Positions 8,371 to 17,400 of a DNA stretch of 64,000 nucleotides are shown here, piece after piece. Origin of the DNA: JAFDVL01 sp964631865 (lineage in GTDB: Bacteria; Acidobacteriota; Blastocatellia; RBC074); contig CAZWAK010000017.1 in NCBI GenBank assembly GCA_964631865.1, forward strand, positions 1 to 64,000. The letters are read 5' to 3'. The notes beneath the pieces are model-generated. The model made no database searches and was not told the origin of the DNA. It was given only the letters and a program-made list of their open reading frames with translations. The position numbers were made by a program, and so were the translations under genes. Each line of letters starts with the position of its first letter. The stretch's first letter is position 1.

Positions 8371-9917
8371 AGTTCTTTACTGGTGGGGAGTAAAACCCGC
8401 AGCGTCGTGCCTTGCCCGACTTGCGAGATGACTTCGATTTTGCCGCCGTGATCCGACACAATGCCGTAGCACACGGCCAGACCGAGACCTGTGCCTTGCC
8501 CGAACGGTTTGGTGGTGACGAACGGCTCGAAAATTTTGGCTTTCAATTCGGGCGCGATGCCGACGCCGTTGTCCGTGAATTCCGCGCCGACAAATTCCTG
8601 CCCTTTGACTTTGAAGAGATCGGTGCAGATGCGCACCTGCCCCGTGACTTCGTCCACCGCGTCGCAAGCGTTGGTCACGATGGCAAGAAACACTTGTTTG
8701 ATTTGGCCTTCGTTGGCCTTGATTTTCGGCAGCCCGTCGCGCAATTCGACGATGAGTTGGAGTCGTTTGAGTTTGGGATGATGTTTGACCAGCCGCAGCG
8801 TTTGCTCGACGAGGTCATTGATTTCGTGTGCGTTTTTTTCCGATTCCCGATGCCGTGAAAATTCCAGCAAACTGTTGGTGATGCCTTTGCAGCGAAACGT
8901 TTCGTCGTTCACGAGCTTCAGATATTCGCGAAAATCGTTGCGGGTTTCTTCCGACAACGTCGCGACCTCGTCCAACCGCAGTTGCAAGGCTTCGGTACAG
9001 GCCGCAATCGTGGCCAGCGGGTTGTTGATTTCATGCACCACGCCCGACGCCAGTTGCCCGATGCCGGCGAGTTTTTCGGCGTGCAAAATCGCCGCGTTCA
9101 TTTTTTTCTGTTCAGTGATTTCTTCGCCGACCGTGATGACGTGCGTGACTTCATCGCTCGCCTCGTCCAGCCGCATCGGAATCTTGCTGATGAGCCAGTG
9201 GCGCGTGTTGCCGTCGGCAGTGGATTCCTGCTCGAAGCGCAACAGTTCGCCCGTCGCAAACGTTTGCTCGAATTCGCGGCGCAGCCGTTGGCGCGGCATT
9301 TTGGAAAACACTTCAAGCACGCTGCGCCCGATGACCTGTTGGCGTTCGATGCCTTGCCCGCCGACTTCGCGGTTGCGGTTCCAGGCCACGATGTGCAAGT
9401 CGCGGTCTACGACGTACAAACTCACCGGCAGCGCATCCACGACCTTTTCCATCAGCAAATGCGAGATGGCGATTTCACGCCGCTGTTCATCGAGTTGCCA
9501 CGCGATGCGTTGCGCTTGTTGATGATTGAGCAAACACAAGCGAATGCGCGCCGTCAATTCGGTCGCGGCATTGGACATCAAACAAAAATCGCTGGCCCCC
9601 GCCTGCAACGCGGCGCTGGCGGTTGGGCTGTCCGGCACGAGGGCGAGCAGCGGCAATTCGCCCGTGACCGGATGCGCGCGCAAATCGCGGCAGAGTTCTA
9701 TCGTGGCGGTCTGCTCGGTCACTCTCAAAATCACGCAATCGTAGACGAAAGATGGCGGCTTGAGATGCGGCCACAACGCTGCCCGCTCCACCACTTGCGC
9801 TTCCCACTCTGTTGGCAGGGCCAGGCACTCTGACTCCACTGCCCCCACGAACAACACACGAATGGTGGCTTCGCTTGTGGAGAACTCCGGTTTGGCAATT
9901 TGGTGCGCGATTGTCAT
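8367..9917 (-). CDS. Sensor histidine kinase with pseudo-receiver and PAS domain
   Basis: A soluble kinase of about 516 residues, started at MTIAHQIAKP (9917); the frame is open 22 codons further upstream. Residues about 15-130 look like a receiver domain but end in SDFCLMSN where an active receiver has a conserved lysine, so it is probably a pseudo-receiver. A PAS domain follows (VVDALPVSLYVVDRDLHIVAWN onward), then HisKA with the phospho-accepting histidine in GVVHEINNPLA, and a HATPase_c domain with DNGVGIAPELK and GQGTGLGLAVCYG. No membrane helices are visible, so the signal is cytoplasmic. It overlaps the downstream NtrC-type regulator by 4 bp and is its obvious partner. Confidence 0.93.
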   Translation of the reverse strand: MTIAHQIAKPEFSTSEATIRVLFVGAVESECLALPTEWEAQVVERAALWPHLKPPSFVYDCVILRVTEQTATIELCRDLRAHPVTGELPLLALVPDSPTASAALQAGASDFCLMSNAATELTARIRLCLLNHQQAQRIAWQLDEQRREIAISHLLMEKVVDALPVSLYVVDRDLHIVAWNRNREVGGQGIERQQVIGRSVLEVFSKMPRQRLRREFEQTFATGELLRFEQESTADGNTRHWLISKIPMRLDEASDEVTHVITVGEEITEQKKMNAAILHAEKLAGIGQLASGVVHEINNPLATIAACTEALQLRLDEVATLSEETRNDFREYLKLVNDETFRCKGITNSLLEFSRHRESEKNAHEINDLVEQTLRLVKHHPKLKRLQLIVELRDGLPKIKANEGQIKQVFLAIVTNACDAVDEVTGQVRICTDLFKVKGQEFVGAEFTDNGVGIAPELKAKIFEPFVTTKPFGQGTGLGLAVCYGIVSDHGGKIEVISQVGQGTTLRVLLPTSKEL

Positions 9918-10070
9918 GCAAGAGATCAAACCAATGGCGTCAAAGACTGAACAGGCTGCTCGCGTTGGCTTTGGGGGAAGCAAATTGAATTGGGATGTGA
10001 GGCCGTCTCAGGGGCTACAGCGTGGGCGGAGTATAGGAGAGCAATTGTTCAGTTTGCAAGATAAAAAGTA

Positions 10071-12740
10071 TTACGGTTTTGTTGCCTTTTGCCATACTTT
10101 CGGCTCGCCTTGTGCGCGGATCAGCGCTGCCACTTCGCGGTACGCAGCGGCATATAAAACGCGCATTTCGGCAGGCGAAGCCGGGGCCGACAATTTGGCT
10201 TCCAACGTTTCTTTGGCCACAACATCTTTGATGGAGGCATACATTCGGCCTTCGCCCGCGAAATGAATGGCCAAGCCTTCCAACAACCATCGCGGCGCAC
10301 GTGGGTGACACACCTGTTGCAACGCCGCGTGCGCGAATTCGTGCCGCAACGTCGCAGCTACGATCCTACGTTTGCGCAGCGCGGCGAGTGGTTGCAGGTG
10401 AATCGTGTTGTCGCGCGTCGTGCCTGCGACCCACGCGGGCTGCCCCGTCGCGGCCACAAAATCGCCCGTGGTTTCGTACAACGCGACCGATGTGCGATGG
10501 GTTGGCGTCAAGTTGATAGAGGCCGCATTCAATCGTTTGGTCAGATCGTGACGTGCGGCAGTGAGGAGGCGCAGAACTTCAGTCACCTCGTGGTTCGCCA
10601 GCGTGGCCGGATAACTCAATCGAAAATACTCATTGGCCATCGTCGCGCGTCGCCCCTGCGCATTCTCCATTCCCGAGCAGAAAAAATCGCTTGTGCCAGA
10701 TAGGTGCTCGGCCAGCCAATGGAGACTGGAAGCTGGAAACTGGAAACTAAGCAATGGCAAAACGGTGAGTGGCGCGGCGCGATCTGCTGTTTCGGTTCCC
10801 GTCAATTGCGCGCCCGGCAAATACTGCTCGACGATTTGCCGCGCCGTCATCCCACGTCGTGCCATCACGTGTGCGCCTTCCTGACATAAGCCCAGCCCGT
10901 GCCCGAAGCCGCTGCCGCGAAAGACAAAGTTGTTGCCTGCGCGACTCACTTCAAAGCGCGCACTCTTGAGCATATTCCAGCCGAGCAGACGATTGACGAT
11001 GAGCGCGAATTCCCAGCCGCGCACTTGTTTGCGCCGTGCGCCTTCGAGCGTGATGAATTCAGCCCGTCCGCTTGCGTCGCGTTTGGTGATGATGACGTGC
11101 TCAAGCGGCGCACCGACGTGACTGCGCTCATCGGATTGCAACGCGCGCAGCAAGTCTTTCGTCGGGATGTTCTGCGTCCAACTTTTATGCGACATTGTGG
11201 TGCAGTAATCATCCTTGACGCTGCGCAAATAACTTGGTGACGGCGCACCCCACACGGCTTCCAGATTCGTCGTCATCCCGCCACACGCCGCGTGGAAATA
11301 GACATCCGCAATTTGCCCGCGTTCGTCACGCAGCACTTGCCCCGAAGATTCATCCGAAGCCCGTAAAATCAGGCTTTTGTTGTGTTCCGCCAATTGATGC
11401 ACATACCGTTGACAATGCGTGAGCGAACAAAAATCATAGCCGTCCGATTTGTGCCGGTTTAGATTTTTCAGCGCAAACGTGCGACTCACAATCGCCTGTG
11501 CTTTCAACGCTTCGAGTTCGGTTTCGACACTCGCCTCCGCCGCCAGTACGCCACGCACGTAATCTTCCAAATTCACGGCGACGGTTTGGTCTTCGCGCAC
11601 TAAATGCACGCGGAAGGATTTAGGATTTAGGATTTGGGATTTAGAGTTTTGTTCCTTCGCTTCTTTGTCTCTTTGCGTTTCTTCTCCAAACAGCAATTGG
11701 CGATAGAACGTGGCGGCAATCGTTGCGGCGTCGGAGCCGTGCGCGCGTTTGAGGAAGACAAGTGCAGCTAAATTCAAATCTTCCGGCGCAACCGTTTTTG
11801 CGTTTTTGCGATTGAGCAAAAAGTTGACGAACCAGCCTTGCGTGCGAAAGCCATTGCTCGCGCCCGAGGTGCCGGTTTTGCCGATCACGTCGTATGGCAA
11901 TTTGTCCAAACCTGCTTCTGATGCCGAGCCGAAGCTGGTGCAACCTTGCATTCCTTCGATCAACACCGCGCGATGCTGGGCATTGAAATTCAGGGTACGA
12001 ATTTCCTGCACTGCAAACTGATCCGCTTCTGCAATTCGCGGTCGCAGCAGATGCCCGCCATTCACCAACGCCGTGAACGCGGTCAGCAACTGTACGGGCG
12101 TCACCAATACATTTTCATCGTTGCCAATTGCTGTGCTGACGCGCCATTCGGCTTGTTTGAGAGCGCCGCTCGCTTCACTCGCATTCACGCCCGTGCGCTG
12201 TCCGAAGCCGAACGAATCCAGCGTCGCAAAAAAGCTCGCCGCGTTCATTCGTTCCGCCAGATTCGCAAAGTAGTAATTGCACGAATACGCCAGCGCGTGA
12301 TGCAGCTTGAGCGAGTTGTTGACGCGCTTGTGCGAGCACGTGACTTGATAATCATCGCGCCTGAACGTGCGCCCACAAGCGATGCGCGTGTCGTTATCCG
12401 CGATGCCGGAACGTAGGGCAACGAGCGCAGTGAACGGCTTGATTGCCGAGCCGGGCGGAAACGCTTGCGCAAACGCCAAGCGCGGATTGACAGCGGCCCG
12501 AATGCGCCCATCACGCGGATTCATCACGAGGATCGTGCCTTCGCGGTCGGCTAGAGCGGTCGTAGCGGCGCGTTGAATGGCGGCATCCTCGAAGACGAGC
12601 GGCTTTACAGCTTCTGTTATTGATTGTGTGATGGAAGACTTCGAGCACGCAGCGGTGAGCAGGAGCAAGCCAGAGAAAGCCGCCAGGAAACCTCTGCGAA
12701 ACCTCTGCGTCTCTCTGCGTCTCTGCGGTGAAAAAAACAT
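10071..12740 (-). CDS. Transpeptidase - SpoIID - gluzincin peptidase triple fusion lipoprotein
   Basis: An 889-residue protein with three enzyme-like modules. The N-terminus has a basic n-region, a hydrophobic stretch and a lipobox-like LTAAC (about residue 32). Residues about 45-340 form a penicillin-binding transpeptidase with S98-A-I-K101, the S153-C-N155 triad and K288-T-G290. Residues about 378-640 form a SpoIID domain (LEDYVRGVLAAEASVE, SRTFAL, GSGFGHGLGLCQ); SpoIID proteins cut glycan strands stripped of stem peptides. Residues about 700-889 hold a peptidase MA-like domain with HEFAH (800-804) and downstream E822 in WLLEGLAIHF. All three sets of catalytic residues look intact. The interdomain linkers are encoded by heptamer repeats. 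It lies near the alpha-2-macroglobulin and DUF1175 genes, suggesting an envelope remodelling or defence role. Confidence 0.85.
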   Translation of the reverse strand: MFFSPQRRRETQRFRRGFLAAFSGLLLLTAACSKSSITQSITEAVKPLVFEDAAIQRAATTALADREGTILVMNPRDGRIRAAVNPRLAFAQAFPPGSAIKPFTALVALRSGIADNDTRIACGRTFRRDDYQVTCSHKRVNNSLKLHHALAYSCNYYFANLAERMNAASFFATLDSFGFGQRTGVNASEASGALKQAEWRVSTAIGNDENVLVTPVQLLTAFTALVNGGHLLRPRIAEADQFAVQEIRTLNFNAQHRAVLIEGMQGCTSFGSASEAGLDKLPYDVIGKTGTSGASNGFRTQGWFVNFLLNRKNAKTVAPEDLNLAALVFLKRAHGSDAATIAATFYRQLLFGEETQRDKEAKEQNSKSQILNPKSFRVHLVREDQTVAVNLEDYVRGVLAAEASVETELEALKAQAIVSRTFALKNLNRHKSDGYDFCSLTHCQRYVHQLAEHNKSLILRASDESSGQVLRDERGQIADVYFHAACGGMTTNLEAVWGAPSPSYLRSVKDDYCTTMSHKSWTQNIPTKDLLRALQSDERSHVGAPLEHVIITKRDASGRAEFITLEGARRKQVRGWEFALIVNRLLGWNMLKSARFEVSRAGNNFVFRGSGFGHGLGLCQEGAHVMARRGMTARQIVEQYLPGAQLTGTETADRAAPLTVLPLLSFQFPASSLHWLAEHLSGTSDFFCSGMENAQGRRATMANEYFRLSYPATLANHEVTEVLRLLTAARHDLTKRLNAASINLTPTHRTSVALYETTGDFVAATGQPAWVAGTTRDNTIHLQPLAALRKRRIVAATLRHEFAHAALQQVCHPRAPRWLLEGLAIHFAGEGRMYASIKDVVAKETLEAKLSAPASPAEMRVLYAAAYREVAALIRAQGEPKVWQKATKP
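10721..10749. repeat. Heptamer repeat inside the fusion gene (SpoIID/peptidase linker)
   Basis: On the plus strand the words GGAGACT, GGAAGCT, GGAAACT and GGAAACT follow each other with a 7-bp period. They encode the proline/serine-containing linker between the SpoIID and peptidase MA modules. Confidence 0.7.
11619..11652. repeat. Heptamer repeat inside the fusion gene (transpeptidase/SpoIID linker)
   Basis: Plus-strand words GGATTTA (twice), GGATTTG and GGATTTA follow with a 7-bp period. In the gene frame they encode the NSKSQILNPKS linker that joins the transpeptidase to the SpoIID domain. Confidence 0.75.
12684..12738. repeat. CTCTGCG-type repeat covering the 5' end of the fusion gene
   Basis: AACCTCTGCG occurs twice, followed by two more CTCTGCG words. 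The block starts at the initiation codon of the minus-strand fusion gene and encodes its arginine-rich n-region (SPQRRRETQRFRRG), so a repeat supplies the charged part of a lipoprotein signal peptide. Confidence 0.65.
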
Positions 12741-12769
12741 TCGTCAGGATAGAAGAAAAGTGGTTACGC

Positions 12770-13588
12770 TTATTCTGCCTGCTCGCTTCCAGCACTGACC
12801 GAAGCTGGTTGCAGAATCGCCAACGCGCCGACTGTCACAACCCAACCGATCAACGCGACCAACAACGCCAACGCGATTCGCCCTCCCAGCACAGTCAAAT
12901 CCAGCCACGGACTTTTGATCGGCGTGCGCATTGTGATGATGTAATACGGCAGCACACCAAAGACGACAAAGCCCAGCAAATACGTCAACACTGAACGCGG
13001 CGCAAACGCCCGCACCAGCACGCGCAAGATGCCTTTCAGCGTGTGCCGGATGCCATCGCGCACCGCCGCAATCCACAAATGAATCGAGAACAACGGCACG
13101 AGGAAATACAGAAGCAACGCGCTCACAACGGTCATCGTCAGCGCCAACGTTTTGATCCGTTCTTCGCCTGCTTTATACGCGGCATCTGTGCCTGCCGCAT
13201 TCGCCGCTTCGCGGATGCCGGTAGTGAGCGAATAATCCAACTTATTTAGCCCCCAAATCACGAGCCACGTCACCGCCAACACGGGCAGCGAAAGCAGCAA
13301 CGGCTTCCAAAACTCGCGTCCCGCGCGTGCCAGCAATTCACTGAATTTGCGTTCGTCGTTCACATACTCCACGCCCATCGTTTGCAGCACGAAAAACAAA
13401 ATCGGAATGACGAGCAGCAGCAGAATCGTCAAGGCAACCTGCCACAGCCGCGCTTCCGGCGTCGTGAAAAACAAATAGACTGCGAAGACGAACGCAGCAT
13501 AGAGCAACACGAAGATGGCGGCTGTGTTCCAATTGCCGAACAGCGCGCGGGTTGCCGTCGTGATGGCGTTGATAATGTTTCGGATCAT
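12770..13588 (-). CDS. Multi-spanning membrane protein of unknown function
   Basis: A 272-residue hydrophobic protein starting MIRNIINAITTATRALFGNW. About six membrane helices can be seen: residues near 23-42, 50-75, 95-115, 148-172, 195-215 and 235-262. The C-terminus is short and acidic. No catalytic motif is apparent. It sits 29 bp upstream of the transpeptidase-SpoIID fusion start on the same strand, so it is probably co-expressed with it and with the lipoprotein and alpha-2-macroglobulin genes upstream. I do not recognise the family; it could be an accessory membrane partner of the envelope cluster. Confidence 0.75.
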   Translation of the reverse strand: MIRNIINAITTATRALFGNWNTAAIFVLLYAAFVFAVYLFFTTPEARLWQVALTILLLLVIPILFFVLQTMGVEYVNDERKFSELLARAGREFWKPLLLSLPVLAVTWLVIWGLNKLDYSLTTGIREAANAAGTDAAYKAGEERIKTLALTMTVVSALLLYFLVPLFSIHLWIAAVRDGIRHTLKGILRVLVRAFAPRSVLTYLLGFVVFGVLPYYIITMRTPIKSPWLDLTVLGGRIALALLVALIGWVVTVGALAILQPASVSAGSEQAE

Positions 13589-13618
13589 AAGTTTTCTCTC
13601 GTTAATGGCTATGTCGCT

Positions 13619-14431
13619 TCAATGAGAAACTACACTTTTCAAAACGCCGTCGAGATTCAAAATATCCCGCAACTCGGCATACGGTATGGCGACGATCTGT
13701 TCGCCCGGTGCGCACGGAAGAAATTCACAACGGTCAAAATCAATACACAGACTGTCTTTGGTCAGATGCCAAGCCATAAAATTCTTGCGTTCAGGTGTCA
13801 ACCCTTCTGGGCGGTAGCCAGTTTGGTCAATTAGCGTGTTATTACAACGCTTTGCTAAAACCTCAAGATATTTTGCATCGCGCTTGAATAGCTCTGGTAA
13901 TTCAAGAACCTGATTCGTTGTTCGGTTGTAATTGAAAGCATAATAACTCTCACCCGGATGCGCAGCGCCAAATGCGCTCCAGTATTCGTGAAAGGTAATG
14001 CTGAGAATGTCGTCTGAGGCAAATTCGACCGAATACTTGATAACGATTTCGTATTCGTAATCAACGGGGATACGAGGCTCTGCTCTTCGCTTTACCGGAT
14101 AATGATCTTTGGTAACGAAACGTTTGATCGCCGCATTGAACTTCGTAATTGCTTTGTCGGTTGAGCCAACGATTTGCGGATAAAAAATATCAATCTTCTC
14201 GGTTGCCGCGTGATGAATCTCCTGTTTCACGATTTGTAGTCCATTACCCAAATCAACTGTCTCTCGAAAATTTAGCCTCGGCGACGGCACACGAGGATGT
14301 CCGTAATATTGGACTGGCGACACACTGGGCGTGGCTTGTGCCGCTGTGACCTCAACCTGCTTTTGGCAGCCACATAAAATGAAGGTCAAAACCAATATTG
14401 AGAAGGTGAAGCTCTGACTTGTTGATGACAT
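13619..14431 (-). CDS. DUF3298-like (RsiV-type) lipoprotein
   Basis: About 270 residues starting at MSSTSQSFTF (14431), 10 bp after the alpha-2-macroglobulin stop. A hydrophobic stretch leads to a lipobox-like ILCGCQK, so it is probably a lipoprotein. The body has the layout of DUF4163/DUF3298 proteins: an early strand region with EKIDIFYPQI, a middle segment with DILSITFHEYWSAFGAAHPGE, and a C-terminal part with LPCAPGEQIVAIPYAELRDIL. This fold occurs in the anti-sigma factor RsiV, where it binds lysozyme, and in many free envelope proteins. There is no anti-sigma helix here, so a sensor or binding role in the periplasm is more likely. Its ligand cannot be inferred. Confidence 0.7.
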   Translation of the reverse strand: MSSTSQSFTFSILVLTFILCGCQKQVEVTAAQATPSVSPVQYYGHPRVPSPRLNFRETVDLGNGLQIVKQEIHHAATEKIDIFYPQIVGSTDKAITKFNAAIKRFVTKDHYPVKRRAEPRIPVDYEYEIVIKYSVEFASDDILSITFHEYWSAFGAAHPGESYYAFNYNRTTNQVLELPELFKRDAKYLEVLAKRCNNTLIDQTGYRPEGLTPERKNFMAWHLTKDSLCIDFDRCEFLPCAPGEQIVAIPYAELRDILNLDGVLKSVVSH

Positions 14432-14441
14432 AAACCAGCCG

Positions 14442-17400
14442 TCACTTCCTATCCACAATCGTCTTCTTGTCACTCGCCGTATTCGTGTTCACGTTCGTCT
14501 GATACATAAACTCCGCGCGCGCCGGGCTGACTTTGAATTCGCCGGGAATCTGCACACGCATTGCATATTGGAAGAAATCGTCGCCGTCGAAATAATCCAC
14601 AAAGAACACAGTGCGATTGTCACGGAATTCGCGGGAGCTGAACCAACTGCTCCATTTGTTGTCGCTGTAATTCAAGTCGAGACCGCTGACATTCGCCATC
14701 TGTTCGCAGCCCGCTGGGATCGGGTCTTCGATCATCACTTGACGACCTTTCGCGCCCGTCAAGACAAGCTTCGAGACGATGTAATCGCCGGATTTCAATT
14801 CGCCGCTCAACGGTTCGAGCGACCATTTGCTCGCGGCTTCGTCCACTTTCAAGCGGAAATATTCGCGCGTCAGTTTCAGGTTCGGCGATGACTGCGCGGC
14901 GACCGATTCTTCGCGCGTGTGGTAATCCAGCGTCGAGCCGAAATACAACACGCCGCGCCCACGTTTGACGATGCGGATTTGATTGTTGCCGGAAACCGCA
15001 CTGCCTTTGCGTTCGAGTGTGAAGCTTTGATCTTGCGCCGACGTGATGCGGCGATTGTGGACTTGTTCGCCGTTCAGATAAATCTCAACGGTGTAATCCG
15101 GCGTGAGTTCCTGCGAGGCTTTCAGATAATCGGTCAAACCATAAATCGCAAACGCTGTGTGCTTCGTCGAGAGCCAGTATGCGCCGTAATTGCGATTCAT
15201 CACCAGCCAGCGTGCGGCTTTCGGCAGGACTTCGGAGTTTGGCTTGATGCGCGCCAGAGCTTTGACAGCGAGCGCCGTCGCTTCCAGGTTATTTTCTTCC
15301 GTGAAATCCAACATCGGTCGCCGCGTCGAATTCCAATGTGCCGAAACATCATCCGCCGCTACGCCGCGTTCGAGGTCATTCGCCACTTGATCCGCGCGTT
15401 TGTCGTTGCGTTCTTTCAACGCCAACGCGAGCAGCGCGCGTCCGTACGGTTGCAAGTTGTTGCGTTGGTTGAAGAGATCGTTCAGATAGTTGTCGCCTTT
15501 TTCGCCGCTGATGACAAAGGCGTAAACCATATACGCATGAAACTCAGGATCAATCGGCTTGCCGTCTTCGGCTTTATGAGCCTCAATCATTTTCTTGAGC
15601 GATTCGCGGCCTTGACTGATGCGATAGCTTTCGACGCCGTAGCCTGCGCGCGTGGCTTGCGTCAAACCGTCCACGACATACGCCGTCATAAACGGATCGG
15701 TCTTGTCATCTTTCCACCAGCCCCAGCCGCCATCGTCGTGTTGCAAGCCATACAAACGTTTCAAGCCGCGCGAGACTTTGCCTGCGAGGTTGCTGTTTGC
15801 GCCAACGGTTGCCGTCTTGATGTTCTGCAACGCCTGCGTCACATAAATATTCGGCAGGAAGCCGGACATCGTTTGTTCGGTGCAGCCGTAGGGATACGTC
15901 GTCAAATAATCGAACGCGCCGAACAATGTGCCTGCGACGGAAGGCGATGCTTCGAGTTTGAGTTTACGCGCTTCGGCGTGTGCGTTCGCGGGCAGATTCA
16001 CATCAAACGTTTGCTCTTCGGTTTCGCCGCTCAGCGCCAGCGCCTTGCCGCGCGTTTGTTTCAAGCCAGCGGGCTGCACATTCAGCGGCAATTCGATGGC
16101 GTCGGATTCGGTGTCGGTCAATGCTTTGGCGAGCAGTTTGATTTGACCGAGTTGCGAGGCTTTGATTTTCCAGTCTACGCGGTGTTCGCCTTGCTTCGGA
16201 ATCGTGATCGTTTGCGATGCGGCGTTGAGCAATTGCGCGCCCGTCACTTCCAAATCAATCTTGGTAGATTTGTCGGCATCGAGGTAATTATGCACGATGC
16301 CAGCGAGCGTGACGGTGTCGCCTTCAGTCAGGAAGCGCGGCGTTTCGAGCCGTAAAATCAGGTCTTTGCGCGCGAGGACTTTGCCGACGCTTGAACCGAC
16401 TTTCAGATCGCCCGTCACGGCACGAGCCGTAGCGCGCCACGTTGTCAGGTTGTCGGGCAGTGGCACGTTGACTGTTGCTTTGCCGTCCGCGCCTGTGACG
16501 ACGTTCGCGTTCCAGAATGCCGTGTCTTTGAATTCTTTGCGAATGGTCGGCTCGGCGTATTGTGTTTCGTTTTTGAAGTCGGCGAGTTGGAACGCGCGTT
16601 TGTTCTGCGCGATCTGAATCGGCTTGTCGCCCGAATAGCCCGAAAAGTGAAATTGCGTCGAAAAGCTCGTATTCACGCGGTTGTAGCGGCGTCCGTAAAA
16701 CGTGCGACGCATATCGCCCGCGTTTTCCGGCGCAATGCTGTACACGGCTTCGTCCACCACGCCCAAGCTGACTTCTGCTCCGGCGGCGGGCGACCCATCG
16801 TTGTTGCGGGCGAGAATCGTGTAGCTCGCGGTTTCGCGCGGCTTGTATTCTTTCTTGTTCGGAATGATTTCGAGCTTCAGGAATTTGTCTTTCGCGGGCA
16901 CGGCGAGCAGTTTGCTTTGCTCATAAAATTCGCCATCGCGTACATAACACACGCTCAGATATACGTTCGGCACGTACTTCGCATCAATCGGCACTTCGAT
17001 CATCGCGGCGCGACCAGCAGTCTTGATCGTGCGAATCGTTTTGATGTTTTCGAGTTCGGTTGTAACCAATAAAGACGCGCCTTCGGTGGGCAATGTCGCT
17101 AAGACTTTCGCGGTCTCGCCAGGACGATAGGATTTTTTATCGCTGACTAATTTGATGGAGGTGAAATCTGGTGAGGCAAAGTCTCCCCAATTATCGCTTT
17201 TGTCTGTAACCCATATCGAATCAGCTTCAGTAACAATTTGTTTGCTGTTTTCGGTAATGACAGTTTCAAAACGAACGCTGGCTTTAGTCTGAGCAACGTA
17301 ATTGTACTCTGCTTCACCTTGTGCATTTGTCTGAACATCAACGCTACTCAAAGTTGACTCGCGTAACGACGACAAGTACCGATCCCATTTACCTGTTGGG

